From Bdellovibrionales bacterium RBG_16_40_8 (GTDB taxonomy: Bacteria; Bdellovibrionota; Bdellovibrionia; Bdellovibrionales; UBA1609), in assembly GCA_001769925.1 (NCBI GenBank), contig MEPT01000118.1:25327-33985 (forward strand): DNA of 8,659 nucleotides, written 5' to 3'. Below are positions 6,577 to 8,659 of the stretch, piece by piece; position 1 is the first letter of the stretch, and every line of letters begins with the position of its first letter. The notes under the pieces are model-generated. The model saw only the letters and a program-made list of their open reading frames with translations. It ran no database searches and was not told the origin of the DNA. Made by a program: the position numbers and the translations under genes.

Positions 6577-6984
6577 TTACTCCAACGCCAAAAACTTCGT
6601 TTTTAAAGGAAGCTTATGCTGTGCTAAACGAAAAGCATTTTCCGCTTGCTTACGAGTTACCCCGTTGATTTCAAACAAAATTCTACCCGGCAAAACGTTG
6701 GCAACCCATAATTCTGGTGCGCCTTTACCGCTTCCCATACGTACTTCAGCCGGTTTTTTTGTAATCGGACAATCAGGAAACACGCGCATCCAAAGTTGTC
6801 CGCCGCGTTTAACCGATCTGCTTATCGCAATACGGCTGGCCTCAAGTTGCCTTGCTGTCAAACGCCCTGGTTGCGTGACCGCTAATGCAAAATCACCAAA
6901 AGAAATAGTGCTTCCGCGATAAGCAAGCCCTTTAAACCCAGGTCTATGCTGCCTTCTCCATTTTACTTTTTTAGGACTTAACAC
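6577..6984 (-). CDS. rplP: 50S ribosomal protein L16
   Basis: Complete L16 of 135 aa (E. coli 136). L16 binds near the A-site region of the 50S and organises the peptidyl transferase surroundings late in assembly. It opens [20 protein letters not shown], followed by [13 protein letters not shown] (22-34), [20 protein letters not shown] (49-68) and [16 protein letters not shown] (80-95), all family hallmarks. The start is GTG at 6984, inside the end of rpsC with a 14-nt overlap in another frame, and it has a perfect AGGAGG SD with 6 nt spacing. The conserved MLSPK opening fixes this start. Confidence 0.99.
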   Translation of the reverse strand: MLSPKKVKWRRQHRPGFKGLAYRGSTISFGDFALAVTQPGRLTARQLEASRIAISRSVKRGGQLWMRVFPDCPITKKPAEVRMGSGKGAPELWVANVLPGRILFEINGVTRKQAENAFRLAQHKLPLKTKFLALE

Positions 6985-7636
6985 GAGTTGCCTCCTGCAC
7001 TTCTTTTGCAGACATCACATCACCACGATAAATCCAAACTTTAACGCCAATAATCCCGTAAGTAGTGAGGGCCTCTGCCGTACCATAGTCAATGTCAGCT
7101 CTAAGAGTGTGAAGTGGAACACTTTTTTCTGTGTACCATTCAGTTCGCGCAATTTCAGCTCCATCAAGTCGCCCTGCTACCATAACTTTTATTCCACGCA
7201 CTCCGCTTCGTAGTGAAGCCGCCATAGCCTTTTTAATCGCTCGGCGCCAAGATACTCGTTTTTCAAGTTGTAGCGCTATATTTTCAGAAACAAGCTGTGC
7301 ATCAAGATCGGGTTTTCTTACTTCTTGTATACTAACAAACACCTCACTAGAAGTTTGTTTTTGAATATCTGCTTTTAAACTATCAATGCCTGTGCCTTTT
7401 TTACCAATAACCACACCAGGTCGAGCCGTTGAAATGATAACTTTTAATTTTTTTGCTGCTCTTTCCATTTCAATCTTGGCAACGCCAGCGTGTTTTAATT
7501 TTTCTTTGATATATTTTCGCAGGCGATAATCTTCATGTAAATTTGCGGTGTACTGGGCTCCTTTGGCAAACCATCTAGAATCCCATGTTCTAATTACACC
7601 AACTCTTAACCCGATTGGATTAACCTTTTGACCCAC
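6971..7636 (-). CDS. rpsC: 30S ribosomal protein S3
   Basis: Complete S3 of 221 aa (E. coli 233; the difference is at the C-terminus). S3 forms part of the mRNA entry channel with S4 and S5 and contributes to helicase activity. It opens [20 protein letters not shown]; the type II KH domain has [11 protein letters not shown] with the GKKG loop at 78-81. The C-terminal domain shows [51 protein letters not shown] and [18 protein letters not shown] start at 7636 with SD AAGGTG that overlaps the rplV stop (TAAGGTG), about 4 nt spacing. The gap to rplV is 8 nt. Confidence 0.99.
   Translation of the reverse strand: MGQKVNPIGLRVGVIRTWDSRWFAKGAQYTANLHEDYRLRKYIKEKLKHAGVAKIEMERAAKKLKVIISTARPGVVIGKKGTGIDSLKADIQKQTSSEVFVSIQEVRKPDLDAQLVSENIALQLEKRVSWRRAIKKAMAASLRSGVRGIKVMVAGRLDGAEIARTEWYTEKSVPLHTLRADIDYGTAEALTTYGIIGVKVWIYRGDVMSAKEVQEATRVKS
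6991..6996 (-). promoter_or_regulatory. Ribosome binding site of rplP inside rpsC
   Basis: A perfect AGGAGG on the coding strand six nt before the GTG at 6984. It lies within the last codons of rpsC and explains how rplP starts 14 nt before the rpsC stop. Confidence 0.85.
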
Positions 7637-7644
7637 GCCGCACC

Positions 7645-7977
7645 TTACCTTTCATCCAATACGAGACTAATGTGACTTGTTTTTCTACGAATCTGAAATG
7701 CTCGACCTTGCGCACGCGGGCGAAAACGCTTGTGATCTGGCCCCTCATCAACAAGTACTGTTTTAATAAATAAATTATCAATTTCTATAACTTTTTTTTG
7801 CTCCGCATTTGCTACTGCAGACTCAACAAGTTTTTTCATAAACCCAGCAGTTTTTTTCGGCATAAACGTTAATATACGTATTGCTTCGTTAATACCCTTG
7901 CCGCGAATAGTATCCGCAACCAATCGTGCTTTTTGTGTACCAACTTTAGCATAACGAAGGTCTGCTTTTACTTCCAT
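7645..7977 (-). CDS. rplV: 50S ribosomal protein L22
   Basis: Complete L22 of 110 aa, the E. coli length. L22 lines the peptide exit tunnel with an extended beta-hairpin, and changes there can give macrolide resistance in other bacteria. It opens [20 protein letters not shown], then [20 protein letters not shown] (22-41), [11 protein letters not shown] (49-59) and the hairpin region [20 protein letters not shown] (77-96) ending [11 protein letters not shown]. No insertion or deletion is evident in the hairpin. ATG start two bases after the rpsS stop. Confidence 0.99.
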   Translation of the reverse strand: MEVKADLRYAKVGTQKARLVADTIRGKGINEAIRILTFMPKKTAGFMKKLVESAVANAEQKKVIEIDNLFIKTVLVDEGPDHKRFRPRAQGRAFQIRRKTSHISLVLDER

Positions 7978-7979
7978 TT

Positions 7980-8276
7980 TTAACCTGCCTTAGCAGTAGC
8001 TGGCGCAGCTTCTGCTTTTCTTTCTGAGTGTCCACCAAATTGCCGTGTGGGCGAAAATTCACCAAATTTGTGACCAATCATATTCTCGGTTACATAAACA
8101 GGAATAAATTTTCTGCCGTTATGAACTGCGAACGTAAGACCCACTGCTTCAGGTAAAATTGTGGACCGACGCGACCACGTTTTAATAACTTTACGGTCAC
8201 CACTTTTATTCGAAGCTATTATTTTCTTCTCCAAATGATGGTCTATATACGGACCTTTTTTTACCGATCTTGCCAC
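7980..8276 (-). CDS. rpsS: 30S ribosomal protein S19
   Basis: Complete S19 of 98 aa (E. coli 92). S19 sits in the 30S head with S13 and contacts the large subunit and A-site tRNA. It opens [19 protein letters not shown], followed by [20 protein letters not shown] (31-50), [20 protein letters not shown] (51-70) and [12 protein letters not shown] (72-83), all typical. A short Ala/Lys/Glu-rich tail follows. GTG start at 8276, with SD AGGAG 6 nt upstream; the gap to rplB is 9 nt. Standard rplB-rpsS-rplV order. Confidence 0.99.
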   Translation of the reverse strand: MARSVKKGPYIDHHLEKKIIASNKSGDRKVIKTWSRRSTILPEAVGLTFAVHNGRKFIPVYVTENMIGHKFGEFSPTRQFGGHSERKAEAAPATAKAG

Positions 8277-8285
8277 TCGTTACTC

Positions 8286-8659
8286 CTATATGCCTTTGGC
8301 ATTTCTTCGTCGAACAATCATACTGTTCGTACGCTTATTTTTTCTTGTCTTATAGCCCTTACAAGGTTGACCCCATGGTGTAACAGGGTGATGCCCCTTA
8401 CCCACACCTTCGCCACCGCCTAATGGGTGATCGATTGGGTTCATTGACATACCACGTACAGCTGGACGAATACCGCGCCAACGACGTCGCCCGGCTTTGC
8501 CCCATGTGATGTTTTCATTATCTGTATTACCAACCTGACCAATAGAAGCCTTGCATCCAGAAAGAATTTTTCTCACTTCTCCTGACGGCATACGCACTTG
8601 GCAATATTCGCCAAGTTTAGCCACCAAAATCGCACTAGACCCTGCTCCGCGACAGATTT
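8286..8659 (-). CDS. rplB: 50S ribosomal protein L2, C-terminal part
   Basis: The gene runs off the right edge; 123 C-terminal residues are visible of about 275 in the family. L2 binds 23S rRNA domains near the peptidyl transferase centre and is needed for subunit joining and tRNA binding. The visible part begins [14 protein letters not shown] and includes [59 protein letters not shown] and the basic end [20 protein letters not shown]. The functionally important first histidine of DHPH is present (equivalent to His229 in E. coli), but the second is Leu, giving DHPLGGGEG. Ends with TAG, 9 nt before rpsS. Confidence 0.98.
   Translation of the reverse strand, partial: ICRGAGSSAILVAKLGEYCQVRMPSGEVRKILSGCKASIGQVGNTDNENITWGKAGRRRWRGIRPAVRGMSMNPIDHPLGGGEGVGKGHHPVTPWGQPCKGYKTRKNKRTNSMIVRRRNAKGI

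Noticed and set aside
330..8423. Plus-strand open frames of about 60-113 codons across the window
   Set aside because: All lie opposite strongly recognised ribosomal protein, secY or adk genes and show no family resemblance; they are antisense shadows.

Overview
The window is one strand-uniform block of ribosomal protein genes, all read on the minus strand. It covers the end of an S10-type cluster, the whole of an spc-type cluster and the start of an alpha-type cluster. In transcription order (right to left) I see rplB (3' part), rpsS, rplV, rpsC, rplP, rpmC, rpsQ, rplN, rplE, rpsH, rplF, rplR, rpsE, rpmD, rplO, secY, adk, rpmJ, rpsM and rpsK (5' end only). That is 20 genes, 18 of them complete. 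Genes are packed with gaps of about 1-26 nt or short overlaps. The only larger spacer is 117 nt between adk and rpmJ (595-711). No stretch over 300 bases lacks a gene, and I saw no RNA gene, mobile element, CRISPR array or convincing terminator.

The products work together. Eighteen are subunits of the small or large ribosomal subunit, SecY is the protein-conducting channel that ribosomes dock to, and adenylate kinase recycles AMP for the energy charge that translation consumes. Translational coupling looks strong: several Shine-Dalgarno (SD) sequences lie inside or across the preceding stop codon, with 4-nt overlaps at rpsQ/rplN, rplO/secY and secY/adk and a 14-nt overlap at rpsC/rplP. Start codon use is notable: among the 19 visible starts I count 11 ATG, 7 GTG and 1 TTG.

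The organism is a bacterium with moderately AT-rich DNA. The order secY-adk-rpmJ-rpsM-rpsK, the look of SecY and L14 (L14 opens MIQMQT) and a zinc-type L36 suggest a proteobacterium in the broad sense or a relative, perhaps a 'deltaproteobacterial' type lineage such as Bdellovibrionota. This is inferred from remembered family sequences and is weak; I cannot name a species.

The main departures from the textbook cluster are gene losses from conserved positions. rplX (L24) is absent between rplN and rplE, rpsN (S14) is absent between rplE and rpsH, and map and infA are absent between adk and rpmJ. The adk-rpmJ spacer carries a perfect tandem 10-bp repeat and a weak hairpin. No previously undescribed multigene system is visible; this is a core housekeeping region with lineage-specific pruning.
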